A model generated the notes under the pieces. The model did no database searches. It was not told the origin of the DNA and saw only the letters and a list, made by a program, of their open reading frames with translations. A program made the position numbers and the translations under genes. From Veillonellaceae bacterium (GTDB lineage Bacteria; Bacillota; Negativicutes; Veillonellales; Dialisteraceae), in the NCBI GenBank assembly GCA_025992895.1, contig DAJPGA010000001.1, forward strand, positions 1,568,501 through 1,632,500: a stretch of 64,000 nt of DNA, given 5' to 3'. How positions within the stretch are numbered: the stretch's first letter is position 1; every line of letters begins with the position of its first letter. This document shows, piece by piece, positions 26,277 through 35,880 of the stretch.

Positions 26277-27711
26277 ACTGTTCCTGCATTTCCTGCAGTT
26301 TCTGTTTTTTCTCTGCCAAATAGTCATGCAGGGAGAAATTATCAATATCAATTTTGCCGTTTTTCTTTTGATTCTCTTTTACATTCAAAAGTTCAGAGAA
26401 TGTATTTTCAGCTTCAAAGCCATACCGCCAGAATGCTGTACCGCCAAGTCCGTACTTGCCAATCAGGCTCATTTTATCTTCAAGTGATTTTGCATCTTCA
26501 AACCACGTTTTATAGGCAGTTCCTTTTTCCTTCCAGGAGGAAGTATACTGCTTCTCTTCGTCATTCCATACAGGCCTTAATTTATGCCGGTTTATGAACT
26601 GGTCTGTGTATTTCAGGGTCAGCACCCTTGATTTCCATCTGCCAGATTCATTAACCCAGACTCTCGTATAAAGCGGAAGCCCCAGAATCATTTTTTCGCC
26701 CGGTACGCTCTTTTTCAAAACCTTGATGCTGTCATCAAGCCATGAATAAGAAGCTACAGATCCGGGAACTGTACTGTTTCCAGGCGTCTCGTCATAACCC
26801 ATAATGACTAAATAATCTGCCGCCTTTGCAAGATTCTCCCTGTCATAGCACAAGCTCCATGTAGGAGACCATTCATTGTACACAGTAACATCTACTGTAA
26901 CCATTTTCCCCTGCTCATGCATAGCGCCGGAAAGCTTCTTGATAAAGTCAGTATAGAGGTTCTTGTCCTCCTGCTTCATATTTTCAAAATCAATATTATA
27001 TCCGCCCAGATCATATACCTCGGAAATCGCATCTATGCGGGAAATCAGTTTATCCTGCATTTTGGAATCATGCATAAAGGCAGATGTTCCGGGAATATCA
27101 AAATCGTTATGGATCAAAGGCAGTATATTGAATCCATTATCCTTTATTCCCTTCAAATACACCAGATCGGGAACAAAATCGTTTAGAGAAACATCTTTAT
27201 AAGATCCCCAGGTCGGTGAAATTATGATTGCGTTGTCTTTACCTGCGTCTTTTACACTGCTGCCGCTGAATTCATGATCCGGATCCCATATGATGACCTG
27301 CTGCGGCTTCTTTCCTTCTTCCTTATTTCTGGAATCACGGCTTTCCTTTTTCAGCGTGATTTTCTTGTGTTTTTCATCATACTTATAAGTGATTCCAGAC
27401 TGCCCGGCAAAGTATCCAAAATCGACATATGGTTTGCCCGAAATTACCTTGGATGGAATCCGGACGGATTCCTGCCTGCCTGCACCTGATTTCAGCTTGA
27501 CGTATATTTTATTTTTTTCTTCTGAAACATCCCACTTCTTCCCGAGTTCAAACGTATTAGGAGAAGCGTATAATACGCCTTCATTAAGCAGTACTGTTAC
27601 ATTTTTGGCTCCGCTGACTTTTATTTTCGCATTCGGGTCATCAGCCCATGAATGAACCGGCAGCATCAGAAGAAGCATGCCTGCCGCTAATACCTTCAGA
27701 CTTAAATTCAC
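26275..27711 (-). CDS. Secreted GH18-family glycoside hydrolase with N-terminal copper-amine-oxidase-like domain
   Basis: 478 residues from GTG (27709-27711) with GGGG six bases upstream. Signal peptide to about residue 23 (HSWAD). Residues 30-122 look like the copper-amine-oxidase N-terminal-type wall-binding domain (VTVLLNEGVLYASPNTFELG; GKPYVDFGYFAGQSGITYKYDEKHKKITL). Residues about 158-430 form the GH18 barrel, with GGYNIDFEN giving the catalytic Glu243, then ADYLVIMGYDE and LGLPLYTRVWV, as in YaaH/SleL-like and chitinase-type enzymes. The Asp run before the Glu is incomplete (NIDFE for DxDxE) but the acid is retained. Likely acts on peptidoglycan or amino-sugar polymers in the periplasm. 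A Lys/Gln-rich tail ends the protein. Confidence 0.85.
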   Translation of the reverse strand: MNLSLKVLAAGMLLLMLPVHSWADDPNAKIKVSGAKNVTVLLNEGVLYASPNTFELGKKWDVSEEKNKIYVKLKSGAGRQESVRIPSKVISGKPYVDFGYFAGQSGITYKYDEKHKKITLKKESRDSRNKEEGKKPQQVIIWDPDHEFSGSSVKDAGKDNAIIISPTWGSYKDVSLNDFVPDLVYLKGIKDNGFNILPLIHNDFDIPGTSAFMHDSKMQDKLISRIDAISEVYDLGGYNIDFENMKQEDKNLYTDFIKKLSGAMHEQGKMVTVDVTVYNEWSPTWSLCYDRENLAKAADYLVIMGYDETPGNSTVPGSVASYSWLDDSIKVLKKSVPGEKMILGLPLYTRVWVNESGRWKSRVLTLKYTDQFINRHKLRPVWNDEEKQYTSSWKEKGTAYKTWFEDAKSLEDKMSLIGKYGLGGTAFWRYGFEAENTFSELLNVKENQKKNGKIDIDNFSLHDYLAEKKQKLQEMQEQ

Positions 27712-27722
27712 CTTGGTCCCCT

Positions 27723-28904
27723 TTATTGATAATAACGCATGACAAATTCACGAACTAATTGAACCACATTTGGCGTCTTGAAAATGTCTTCAAACTGCTT
27801 TGCCGAACTTAATTCGATTTCCTTGTCATATAAGAATTTCTCAAATTGTTTCTGGATTTGTTTTATACGGTGCTGATTTTCCCAAAGATCCTCATCTCTG
27901 CCAAAAATTTCACGCATGAAGAAATGCATAAGAACCGGCCGGAAATAATATTCCGCAAAGCAGGACTCTATCCAATAATCAAATCTGGTCTTTCTGAATC
28001 TTTCTGTTTTCTTAAGGAATTTCAGATAGAATTCAAGCCCTTCTTCAACCCCGGACCAGAAATCACCAAAAGCAATATCATATTCACCGTCTGCCTGATG
28101 GTCCGCGTAGTCAAATGCATCTGCCTGTACTATGTGGATTTTTTCTTTATGAGGGAATTGCGGAAGCAGAACAGCATTGAATATTTTGATGATGGAAGGA
28201 TTCATTTCAACGATGGTGACTGAATCGACTACTTCCTTTTGCGCCGCCATGAATGCATAGTATCCAAGACCTAATCCATATGTGATTACCTTTCCCTTTG
28301 CCAGACGGAGAGGCTCTTCCATAGACTCTATTTCACTCATTATGAGGCTCATCCAGACTTCTCCGTTTTCCAGAAGGACCGGGAAATTGACTTTATCATC
28401 AAAGAATCCTTCCTCAGCATGCATGAACACATTATCTGAATGCTGTTTATCATGATAAGTCTGGATAAACTCTCCCGGCAGGTAATCATTCATCGTCAAA
28501 AGGATATGATCTTTTTCAACGGTAGGAATCCTGATGCACTGGTAATAGGGATTATCCGTGATGACTGACGCAGAAAAGCAATGCGTATGCTCTGATATCA
28601 TTTGAAACAGCGCGCGCTTGAGTTCCTTTTCGCTTAAGAGTTCAGTGATATCAGAATACGGTTCCAGCTCTTTTTTGTAGAAGCTGAGACGTTCTGTCGC
28701 ATCATCGATCAAATCAAGGAAGCCGGTTTTCACCGCATCCCTTACGATTTTATCCTTGGACCTGCCTTTAAAGTCCAGATCTTCTACATACAGATGATCC
28801 TGCACTTCGCCAAGCATGATTTCTCCTGCAATTTCAGAAATCAGAAACTGCCTCCACAGCCCGCCGGTCAATCTTTCAGCTTCTGGACCTTTAACCAACT
28901 TCAT
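27723..28904 (-). CDS. Unrecognised protein with a SAM-methyltransferase-like core
   Basis: 393 residues, ATG at 28902-28904, SD AAAGGAG. The N-terminal 200 residues match no family I know. Residues about 205-285 look like a Rossmann methyltransferase fold: VITYGLGLGYYAFMA (motif I-like, 207-220), VTIVEMNPSII with the acidic Glu233, and YDIAFGDFW (275-283). This order resembles spermidine-synthase-like proteins, but no amine-binding motif was found. The C-terminal 100 residues are helical and charged. It has 12 bp to the GH18 gene, so they may be co-transcribed. Function unknown; a methyltransferase or a related non-catalytic fold is inferred. Confidence 0.6.
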   Translation of the reverse strand: MKLVKGPEAERLTGGLWRQFLISEIAGEIMLGEVQDHLYVEDLDFKGRSKDKIVRDAVKTGFLDLIDDATERLSFYKKELEPYSDITELLSEKELKRALFQMISEHTHCFSASVITDNPYYQCIRIPTVEKDHILLTMNDYLPGEFIQTYHDKQHSDNVFMHAEEGFFDDKVNFPVLLENGEVWMSLIMSEIESMEEPLRLAKGKVITYGLGLGYYAFMAAQKEVVDSVTIVEMNPSIIKIFNAVLLPQFPHKEKIHIVQADAFDYADHQADGEYDIAFGDFWSGVEEGLEFYLKFLKKTERFRKTRFDYWIESCFAEYYFRPVLMHFFMREIFGRDEDLWENQHRIKQIQKQFEKFLYDKEIELSSAKQFEDIFKTPNVVQLVREFVMRYYQ

Positions 28905-28943
28905 ATGGCTTTACTCCTTTTACATAAACTATTTGCATTGATT

Positions 28944-29597
28944 CTATATGGCTCCGCTGGCAATTGTCATTCCGACTACTTTCTCTGCGCCGGCCAGTTT
29001 GAGCTCGTGGGCAGCCGCTTCAATGGTAGCGCCGGTTGTATAGACATCATCGACTAAAAGGATCTTCCTGCCTTTCACGTCCATCCCTTTATTGATATGA
29101 AAAGCTCCTTTTATATTTTTGTACCTTTCCACGCGTGTAAGGAGCGACTGTGTCTCACCCCTGCGCAGACGTACGAGCCCCTGCGGGATATATTCTTTCC
29201 CTGCACCTTCCATCCATTTCTGGAACATTTTATCGACCTGGTTGTATCCTCTTTCCTTCATCTTCCTTGATGCAAGAGGCACCGGGATGACAATCTTAAA
29301 GTCTTCCATCCGGTCCCACCAGGGAAATCGGTCAAGCAGGGGCGGAAAGGCTTTTGAAAGCTCCGATTTTCCGTTGTACTTGAGCTGCAGTATGCATTTT
29401 CTCATCCCGCTGTGATAATCGCAAAGCGTATAGCAGCCATCTAAATGGTCCGTTACTGATGAATTGATCAGCCTGGGGTTCCAGGTATCATTGATGCAGC
29501 TGTCGCACCAGATTGTCTTATAGCTGGTAAGCTTACCGCATCCGGGGCAGCACCAGGGATACGGAAGCTCGGCTGCCATTTCTATAAATCTATTCAT
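28944..29597 (-). CDS. comF: ComF-family phosphoribosyltransferase-like protein
   Basis: 217 residues. An N-terminal zinc-ribbon-like pattern (CCPGCGKLTSYKTIWCDSC) precedes a phosphoribosyltransferase fold with KERGYNQVD and the PRPP loop ILLVDDVYTTGATI. This is the ComFC/GntX layout. The family is needed for DNA uptake in competent bacteria and is linked to single-stranded DNA handling. The start overlaps the end of recD2 by eight bases, so a DNA repair or recombination role together with the helicase is likely. Confidence 0.92.
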   Translation of the reverse strand: MNRFIEMAAELPYPWCCPGCGKLTSYKTIWCDSCINDTWNPRLINSSVTDHLDGCYTLCDYHSGMRKCILQLKYNGKSELSKAFPPLLDRFPWWDRMEDFKIVIPVPLASRKMKERGYNQVDKMFQKWMEGAGKEYIPQGLVRLRRGETQSLLTRVERYKNIKGAFHINKGMDVKGRKILLVDDVYTTGATIEAAAHELKLAGAEKVVGMTIASGAI

Positions 29598-31722
29598 GGC
29601 TCATCCCTTTGATCAAAGGCAGAAGCAGACTATATCTATGCTGCGTGCGTGTCGAGCTGATTGCCTGGGAAAGTGCGCTTTCCGTCGTCACTAAAATAGT
29701 TTTCTTTCTCGCTCTCGTAATTCCGGTATAAAGCAAGTTGCGCTGAAGCATGATTCTCTGCTCCGGAAGCAATGCAAAAATGATGGTATCATATTCGCTT
29801 CCCTGGCTCTTATGCACGGTCGATGCATAGGCAAGCTGGAGATCTCCCCATTCGGCGCGGGTGTATTCTATTTCCTTCTCATAATATCGTACAAAAAGTT
29901 TCTTCTCATTGACCGCCCAGACAATCCCGACATCTCCGTTGTACACTTTTTTCTCATAATCATTTCTGCGCTGCATGACCTTATCGCCTACCGCAAATGG
30001 AAATGGAAGATGATCACTGCCCTGCACCACTTTCTGAATGGATGCGTTCAGATGATCGACTCCGCACGCGCCCTTGTACATGGGAGAAAGCACCTGCATT
30101 TTCAGCTTGTTATCTTCATCGGCATAGTGGAACCGCCAGCACAGGGTCATTATTTTTTGGAAAGCATCATCCTCAGAATCCGCATATAAGATCTGGAAAT
30201 CGCCATTTTCATCCGGGCAGCAGTATTTTCCCTCCCTGATCAGGACAGCATTCTCAATGATCCCGCTTCCTTCCTCCTGGCGGAATATATGGTTCAATCT
30301 CACGACTGGTGCCATTTCGCTTGCAATAATTGCCTTAAGAGGATTTCCCGGCCCTACCGGGGGAAGCTGATCCACATCTCCCACAAGAATCAGATGCGTG
30401 CCATTTTTTAAAGCGCTCAGCAATGAATGGAATAAGACGACATCCATCATGGATGCTTCATCAACTATAATAATATCCTCAGATAAGGTATCTGACTGAT
30501 TCTTGTTGAAGTATGCCTCCCCGTTTTCGTGAAGCTCGGCTTCAAGAGCTTTATGAATGGTTTCGGCTTCCCTTCCGCTGGATGAGGACAGCCTTTTTGC
30601 CGCGCGTCCGGTCGGCGCCATTAATTTGACCTTGAGGCCGCACTGTTCAGCCGCATATACGATCGCTTTTACAAGTGTCGTCTTTCCTGTTCCGGGGCCT
30701 CCGGTAATGACAACCAAACCGAAATCCAGTGATTTTTTTACAGCATCCTTCTGTTCATCTTCCAGAGTGATACCGTTCGATTTCTCAAACCTTTCCAAAG
30801 ATAAATTAACGGATCTGCCTTCAGGCTCCATATCCAGAAGTTTTCTGATCCTTCTTGCTGAATCTGCTTCTGCTTCATAAAGGAAGGGCAGGTAAAAGTA
30901 AGATATGCCTTCATGTATTAGCTCATCAGGTTTATCCATACCCGTAAAATCAGCAGCAATCGTACTTACCGAATCATATGAAAGTCCAAGCATGGCCGCT
31001 GCTTCCTGATAGACCTGATCTTTGGGAGCGCAGGAATTTCCCCGGCTGTATTCATACCACAGGGCATTTTTGATGCCATGAGAAATCCTGTCAGCGGACA
31101 GTTCGGATACGCCCATTGCCAGAGCGATCTTATCCACGTCCTGGAAATGCATATCCGGTATATCGTGAAGAAGCTGGTATGGATCTTCTTTTAAAATGAT
31201 ATCCAGATCTTCTCCATACAGCGTCTGAAGGTCTGCTGCAAATTTTTCTGAAACATTGACAGACTGCAGGAACAGAATGATATCCTGCAACCCTGCCACC
31301 TCATCATAGGCTTCCTTGATTTTCTTCAGACTTTTCGGCCCGATTCCAGGCACATCGAGCAATGCATCGATATTATTTTCAAAGATCTTAAGCGTTTTAT
31401 CTCCAAAAAAGTCAACGATCTTATCTGCCATAGCCGGACCGATTCCTGCTATGACTCCTGAAGAAAGATACTTTCTGATTTCTTCTGATTTCTCCGGGAC
31501 AAAGGCCTGCATCTGCTGCGCTTTGAACTGCAACCCAAAACGGGGGTGCTTAAACCAGCACCCCCGCAGCAATACATGTTGACCGATATAGGGTAATTCA
31601 GAATTTAAAGAGACAGTAACAGTCTTGCCACTTTCTTTTTCTTCAATGAGAAAAACACAAAAACGGCCGTCTTTACTGGAAAAAATTGTCTTTTTTACAA
31701 TTCCCTGAATCTCTTCAGTCAT
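29590..31722 (-). CDS. recD2: RecD2-type ATP-dependent DNA helicase
   Basis: 710 residues, ATG at 31720-31722 with SD TAGGAG. N-terminal OB-like region, helix-hairpin-helix repeats (VIAGIGPAMAD, LLDVPGIGPKSL), then superfamily 1 motors: Walker A GGPGTGKTT at 341-349, IIVDEASMMD, LVGDVDQLPPVG, and the final ASTVHKSQGSEYD. The long N-terminus marks RecD2 (as in Deinococcus and Bacillus YrrC) rather than the RecBCD subunit. It unwinds DNA 5' to 3' in repair and replication-stress tolerance. It overlaps the chorismate mutase gene by eight bases upstream and comF downstream. Confidence 0.95.
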   Translation of the reverse strand: MTEEIQGIVKKTIFSSKDGRFCVFLIEEKESGKTVTVSLNSELPYIGQHVLLRGCWFKHPRFGLQFKAQQMQAFVPEKSEEIRKYLSSGVIAGIGPAMADKIVDFFGDKTLKIFENNIDALLDVPGIGPKSLKKIKEAYDEVAGLQDIILFLQSVNVSEKFAADLQTLYGEDLDIILKEDPYQLLHDIPDMHFQDVDKIALAMGVSELSADRISHGIKNALWYEYSRGNSCAPKDQVYQEAAAMLGLSYDSVSTIAADFTGMDKPDELIHEGISYFYLPFLYEAEADSARRIRKLLDMEPEGRSVNLSLERFEKSNGITLEDEQKDAVKKSLDFGLVVITGGPGTGKTTLVKAIVYAAEQCGLKVKLMAPTGRAAKRLSSSSGREAETIHKALEAELHENGEAYFNKNQSDTLSEDIIIVDEASMMDVVLFHSLLSALKNGTHLILVGDVDQLPPVGPGNPLKAIIASEMAPVVRLNHIFRQEEGSGIIENAVLIREGKYCCPDENGDFQILYADSEDDAFQKIMTLCWRFHYADEDNKLKMQVLSPMYKGACGVDHLNASIQKVVQGSDHLPFPFAVGDKVMQRRNDYEKKVYNGDVGIVWAVNEKKLFVRYYEKEIEYTRAEWGDLQLAYASTVHKSQGSEYDTIIFALLPEQRIMLQRNLLYTGITRARKKTILVTTESALSQAISSTRTQHRYSLLLPLIKGMSHE

Positions 31723-32011
31723 CTTTCTCTCCTAGAATCAACTTTTTCTGTATATCTTTACTGATATCCATCAACAACGTGTACCATCTGATAAAATTCT
31801 GCTTTTCCGATACATGTTGAAGCAATTCAGAAACTTCCCTTATATTTTTTTCTTCCCGGGCTTCATCAAAAATCGGCTTCTCCGCTTTCAGCTTATAAGC
31901 TGCCACTGCCTTTGAGAGGGTAAGTCTTTTGTCAAATAAGCTGACCAGATCCTTATCAATTTCACGAATATTATTCCTCAGATCATTAAGTTCTGACTCA
32001 TTTAAATCCAT
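31715..32011 (-). CDS. Chorismate mutase (AroQ type)
   Basis: Start set at ATG 32009-32011, with GGAGGGG five bases upstream; a longer TTG frame would bury that SD. 98 residues, a single all-helical CM_2 domain: LRNNIREIDKDLVSLFDKRLTLSKAVAAYK followed by PIFDEAREEKNIREV. The spaced Arg, Lys, Asp and Glu residues match the active site of AroQ enzymes. It converts chorismate to prephenate for Phe and Tyr synthesis. No other aromatic gene is nearby; instead it links proS (upstream) and recD2 (overlap of eight bases), so its location looks like operon packing. Confidence 0.88.
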   Translation of the reverse strand: MDLNESELNDLRNNIREIDKDLVSLFDKRLTLSKAVAAYKLKAEKPIFDEAREEKNIREVSELLQHVSEKQNFIRWYTLLMDISKDIQKKLILGEKDD

Positions 32012-32044
32012 AAAATCCCCTCCTCTGCTCGGGCAGTTCAATGC

Positions 32045-33769
32045 TTACAGATTATTTTCACGCAGGTAATTAAGCAGTTCTTCTACTTTTTCTGCGCAGT
32101 TTTCATACGGAACTTCAAATACTTCACCAGTACGGCGGAGCTTGATTTCTACGCATCCGGATTCCTGCCACTTCTTTCCGATAGTGACGCGCAGCGGGTA
32201 TCCGATCAGATCCGCATCCTTGAATTTGATTCCGGCTCTTTCTGCCCTGTCATCAAATACGATTTCATCATGACTGCCTTCAAGTGCATTATAAAGACCT
32301 TCAGCAGCCTTCATTACGTCTTCTGACTTATTATTAGCCGGTACGATAACCACTTCGTAAGGAGCAATGGCTACTGGCCAGATTATACCATTTTCATCAT
32401 GGTTCTGCTCAATAGAAGCCGCAACAGTACGTGTTACGCCAATGCCATAGCATCCCATGAACATGGGACGGGACTTGCCGTTGTTATCAAGGAATGTCGC
32501 ATTCAGTTTTTCACTGTACTTTGTTCCAAGCTTGAAAACCTGTCCTACTTCAATGCCCTTGGTCAGTACAATCTTTCCTCCGCAGTGCGGGCAGACATCA
32601 TCTGCATCAATCTGACGGATCGTATCCACTTTCACATCGCCGAAGTCTCTTGCCGGATTGACATGAATGTAATGTTCATCTTTAACATTGGCGCCGCAGC
32701 ATGCATCCTGCATTTCCATAACGGAAGCATCGCAGATAATATCAAAGTGCTCAGAGGTTTTTAAACCAATCGGGCTGATATATCCGGCAGTCAGTCCGCA
32801 TGCCTTGAGGTCTTCATCAGATGCCATGTCTATATTAATTGCATTATAAATGCTCTGCAGGCGTACTTCGTTGACTTCATGATCTCCTCTTACCATAGCA
32901 AGAACTACGGTGTCATCCAGTTTATAAACAACTGCTTTTACGGAAGAATTCACAGGCAGATGGAGGTAATTGCATACCATTTCAATTGTATGCTGGCCCG
33001 GAGTCTGAACGATTTCTTTTTCTTTATCATTTTTGACGTCCGATGTTAATGTATTAGGCTGGACTGCTTCGATATTGGCTGCAAAATCACAGTCTTTGCA
33101 GTAAACAATATCTGCTTCGCCGGAATCTGCCAGAACTTCAAATTCATGAGAAGCATTGCCGCCGATAGCACCGGAGTCTGCAATAACCGGACGGAATTTC
33201 AGTCCGCAGCGTGTGAAGATTCTGGTGTAAGCATCATACATCAGCTCATACTGCTTATTCATGCCTTCCTCATCGGCATCAAATGTATAGCCGTCCTTCA
33301 TAATAAATTCGCGGCTTCTCATAAGACCGAAACGGGGACGTTTTTCATCTCTGTACTTATTCTGAATCTGGTAAACGGATACTGGAAGCTTTTTGTAGGA
33401 GTTGGTATCCATCTGGATCAGTGTGGTAACCATTTCTTCATGCGTCGGAGCCAGGCAGTAATCACGTCCATGACGGTCCTTCAATTTGAACATCTCTTCG
33501 CCATAAACATTCCAGCGTCCTGTAGCCTGCCAGATTTCTGCCGGCTGAATGATAGGCATTAAGATTTCCTGTGCACCGGTTTTATTGATTTCGGTACGGA
33601 TGATGTTTTCAATCTTCTGGATTGAGCGGAATGCCAGCGGCAGGTAAGCATAAGTGCCGTTGGCGATTTTTCTCATCATACCTGCCTTAAGCATGTACTT
33701 ATGGCTCATAACTACGGCGTCAGATGGTAATTCTCTTAATGTAGGACTGTACAGTTTAGATGCTAACAT
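32045..33769 (-). CDS. proS: Prolyl-tRNA synthetase, bacterial type
   Basis: 574 residues; its ATG directly follows the ispG stop (TAAATG). Class II motifs are seen: motif 2 region RPRFGLMRSREFIMKDGYTFD, motif 3 GCYGIGVTRTVAA, and the insertion editing domain (about 225-380) typical of the bacterial form, followed by an anticodon-binding domain (about 470-574). It charges tRNA-Pro and edits Ala. It is the last gene of the rpsB-to-proS superoperon found in many Firmicutes. Confidence 0.97.
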   Translation of the reverse strand: MLASKLYSPTLRELPSDAVVMSHKYMLKAGMMRKIANGTYAYLPLAFRSIQKIENIIRTEINKTGAQEILMPIIQPAEIWQATGRWNVYGEEMFKLKDRHGRDYCLAPTHEEMVTTLIQMDTNSYKKLPVSVYQIQNKYRDEKRPRFGLMRSREFIMKDGYTFDADEEGMNKQYELMYDAYTRIFTRCGLKFRPVIADSGAIGGNASHEFEVLADSGEADIVYCKDCDFAANIEAVQPNTLTSDVKNDKEKEIVQTPGQHTIEMVCNYLHLPVNSSVKAVVYKLDDTVVLAMVRGDHEVNEVRLQSIYNAINIDMASDEDLKACGLTAGYISPIGLKTSEHFDIICDASVMEMQDACCGANVKDEHYIHVNPARDFGDVKVDTIRQIDADDVCPHCGGKIVLTKGIEVGQVFKLGTKYSEKLNATFLDNNGKSRPMFMGCYGIGVTRTVAASIEQNHDENGIIWPVAIAPYEVVIVPANNKSEDVMKAAEGLYNALEGSHDEIVFDDRAERAGIKFKDADLIGYPLRVTIGKKWQESGCVEIKLRRTGEVFEVPYENCAEKVEELLNYLRENNL

Positions 33770-34840
33770 TTAATTTTCCCCTTCGGTTTCAAATTTTTCA
33801 ATTTCTTCCATAAGCGCATCAATCAATTCATTTTCCGGTACGCTTCTGATGACCTTGCCTTTTCTAAATACCAGGCCGCTTCCTACGCCGCCGGCAATTC
33901 CGAAATCAGCTTCTCTGGCTTCTCCCGGGCCGTTGACGGCACATCCCATGACTGCGACTTTAATAGGCTTTTTGAATCTTTTGATCTTTTCTTCCACTTC
34001 TTTGGCCATATCGATCAAATTGACCTGTGTACGACCGCAGGTCGGGCAGGAAATGAGAACCGGCCCGTACTGCTGAATTCCGACAGAACTCAATATTTCC
34101 TTGGCGGCTCTTACTTCTTTTAGCGGATCATCTGTCAGAGATACGCGTACGGTGTCTCCAATGCCGTCTAAAAGAAGCGATCCGATGCCGATTGCGGATT
34201 TGACGGTACCGCGATAAAGGGTTCCTGCTTCTGTGACGCCTAAATGAAGAGGATATTCCACTTTGTCAGCCAGTATCCTGTTCGCTTTGACCATCATCGG
34301 AACATCGCTGGATTTTACAGAAATGACGATATCCCTGAAACCTTCCTGCTCAAGGATACGTACATGCGTCAATGCGCCTTCGACCATGCCTTCAGCGGTT
34401 GGATGCCCGCCGAATTCGTCAAGTATCTTTTCCAGGAGAGACCCTGCATTGATGCCGACACGGATAGGAATATGGACCTTTTTTGCCATATCGACTACCT
34501 TTATGACATTTTCCATTTTCCCAATATTACCGGGATTGATTCTCAGCGCATCAATGCCGGATTCCATTGCCGTAATGGCAAGCCTGTAATCAAAATGGAT
34601 ATCTGCAACAAGAGGTACAGAAACTTTCTCTCTAAGGGCTTTTAAAGCTTCAGCAGCTTTTTTATCCGGAACTGCCACCCGGACAATATCAGCGCCTGAT
34701 TCATGCAGGGCATTGATCTGCGCTGCGGCATATTCAGTATTTACAGGATTGAATGTGCTCATAGACTGAATGGCAACAGGAGCGCCTCCGCCGATAAGCA
34801 CGTTTCCCACTTTTACCTGCCGAGTATTTTCATGGGTCAT
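33770..34840 (-). CDS. ispG: IspG, 4-hydroxy-3-methylbut-2-enyl diphosphate synthase
   Basis: 356 residues, ATG at 34838-34840 with SD AGGTGA. It begins with RQVKVGNVLIGGGAPVAIQSMS, and carries the [4Fe-4S] cysteines in CPTCGRTQVNL and VMGCAVNGPGE. It catalyses the reductive sixth step of the MEP pathway to isoprenoids, giving HMBPP. It lies with dxr, uppS and rseP, the usual Firmicute order; the product feeds undecaprenyl phosphate made by UppS. The stop touches the proS start. Confidence 0.97.
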   Translation of the reverse strand: MTHENTRQVKVGNVLIGGGAPVAIQSMSTFNPVNTEYAAAQINALHESGADIVRVAVPDKKAAEALKALREKVSVPLVADIHFDYRLAITAMESGIDALRINPGNIGKMENVIKVVDMAKKVHIPIRVGINAGSLLEKILDEFGGHPTAEGMVEGALTHVRILEQEGFRDIVISVKSSDVPMMVKANRILADKVEYPLHLGVTEAGTLYRGTVKSAIGIGSLLLDGIGDTVRVSLTDDPLKEVRAAKEILSSVGIQQYGPVLISCPTCGRTQVNLIDMAKEVEEKIKRFKKPIKVAVMGCAVNGPGEAREADFGIAGGVGSGLVFRKGKVIRSVPENELIDALMEEIEKFETEGEN

Positions 34841-34857
34841 TTAATCACCTGATTCGT

Positions 34858-35880
34858 TTAAAAATTTGAAACATCATTCGCCAACGCGAAAATAAATATC
34901 ATCAATATGATGGACAGTCCCAGCGTCTGGATATAGTAGCCGGTCTTTTGTGATACTTTGTGTCCGATGACCGATTCTGCGAGGATCTGGACAAACAGTC
35001 CCCCATCCAGGATCGGTATAGGCAGAAGATTCAGTAATCCTATATTCAAACTTAAAACCGCTGTAAACAGGAGAAGTGCACCGAAACCTGCACTGGCAGC
35101 CGCACCGGACATTTTTGCAATGCCAATCGGGCCTGCAATGCCTTCCGTGCTGCCGCCGATCATTGCATAAATTCCCTGACCGGTCATTTTCAAGACATTG
35201 ATGCAGTACTTTGAAGCCATGGACACTGCATCTGACAACGAGGCAGTATGCTTTTCAATGGACGGAGCAATTCCAAGCAGAAGTCTTCCGTCATCACTTC
35301 TCTGTAGCATTATATCATATTCTTCAGATTTGCCCGCTCTTGAAACAATGACACGGGCCGCTTCTCCTTCTCCTAAAGCCGAAGTCGAACGGCTTACATC
35401 TGTCCACACTTCTACAGGATTTCCATTTACAGATATAATTCTGTCCCCTGCCTGCAGTCCGGCCTGCTCAGCAGGCATACCGGAAATCACATTTCCAATA
35501 ACAGGACTTCTGGATACGGTACTATATCCGGAGACAAAAATAACACCGGCAAAAATGAAAAATGCCAGTAAAACATTGAATGAAGCGCCTGCCAGAACAA
35601 CCGCTGACCTGGCCCAGACTGATTTGCTCGAAAATGATTTAGGATTTCCCTGATTATCATCATTCATTCCGGCTATGCGGTTGAAGCCTCCGATAGGAAT
35701 CGCTCTAAGAGAATATACCGTGTCATGCCATTTTATTTTAGCAATACGCGGACCCATTCCCACCGAGAATTCGTCCACCTGCATTCCCGTCCACTTGGCC
35801 AGGATAAAATGGCCGAATTCATGGCAAAGAATAACGACAGTCAGTGCAAAGATAGGCGCAAGAATATAGTGAATCAGCAT
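34858..35880 (-). CDS. rseP: RseP/RasP site-2 protease
   Basis: 340 residues, ATG at 35878-35880 with SD GAGG. Zinc motif HEFGH at 20-24 in the first membrane helix, a PDZ domain (about 115-195: GMPAEQAGLQAGDRIISVNG), and the second active-site element NLLPIPILDGG near 280. Four membrane helices. It cuts membrane proteins within the bilayer: anti-sigma factors and leftover signal peptides. One PDZ (E. coli has two) is normal in Firmicutes. It overlaps dxr by seven bases. Confidence 0.96.
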   Translation of the reverse strand: MLIHYILAPIFALTVVILCHEFGHFILAKWTGMQVDEFSVGMGPRIAKIKWHDTVYSLRAIPIGGFNRIAGMNDDNQGNPKSFSSKSVWARSAVVLAGASFNVLLAFFIFAGVIFVSGYSTVSRSPVIGNVISGMPAEQAGLQAGDRIISVNGNPVEVWTDVSRSTSALGEGEAARVIVSRAGKSEEYDIMLQRSDDGRLLLGIAPSIEKHTASLSDAVSMASKYCINVLKMTGQGIYAMIGGSTEGIAGPIGIAKMSGAAASAGFGALLLFTAVLSLNIGLLNLLPIPILDGGLFVQILAESVIGHKVSQKTGYYIQTLGLSIILMIFIFALANDVSNF

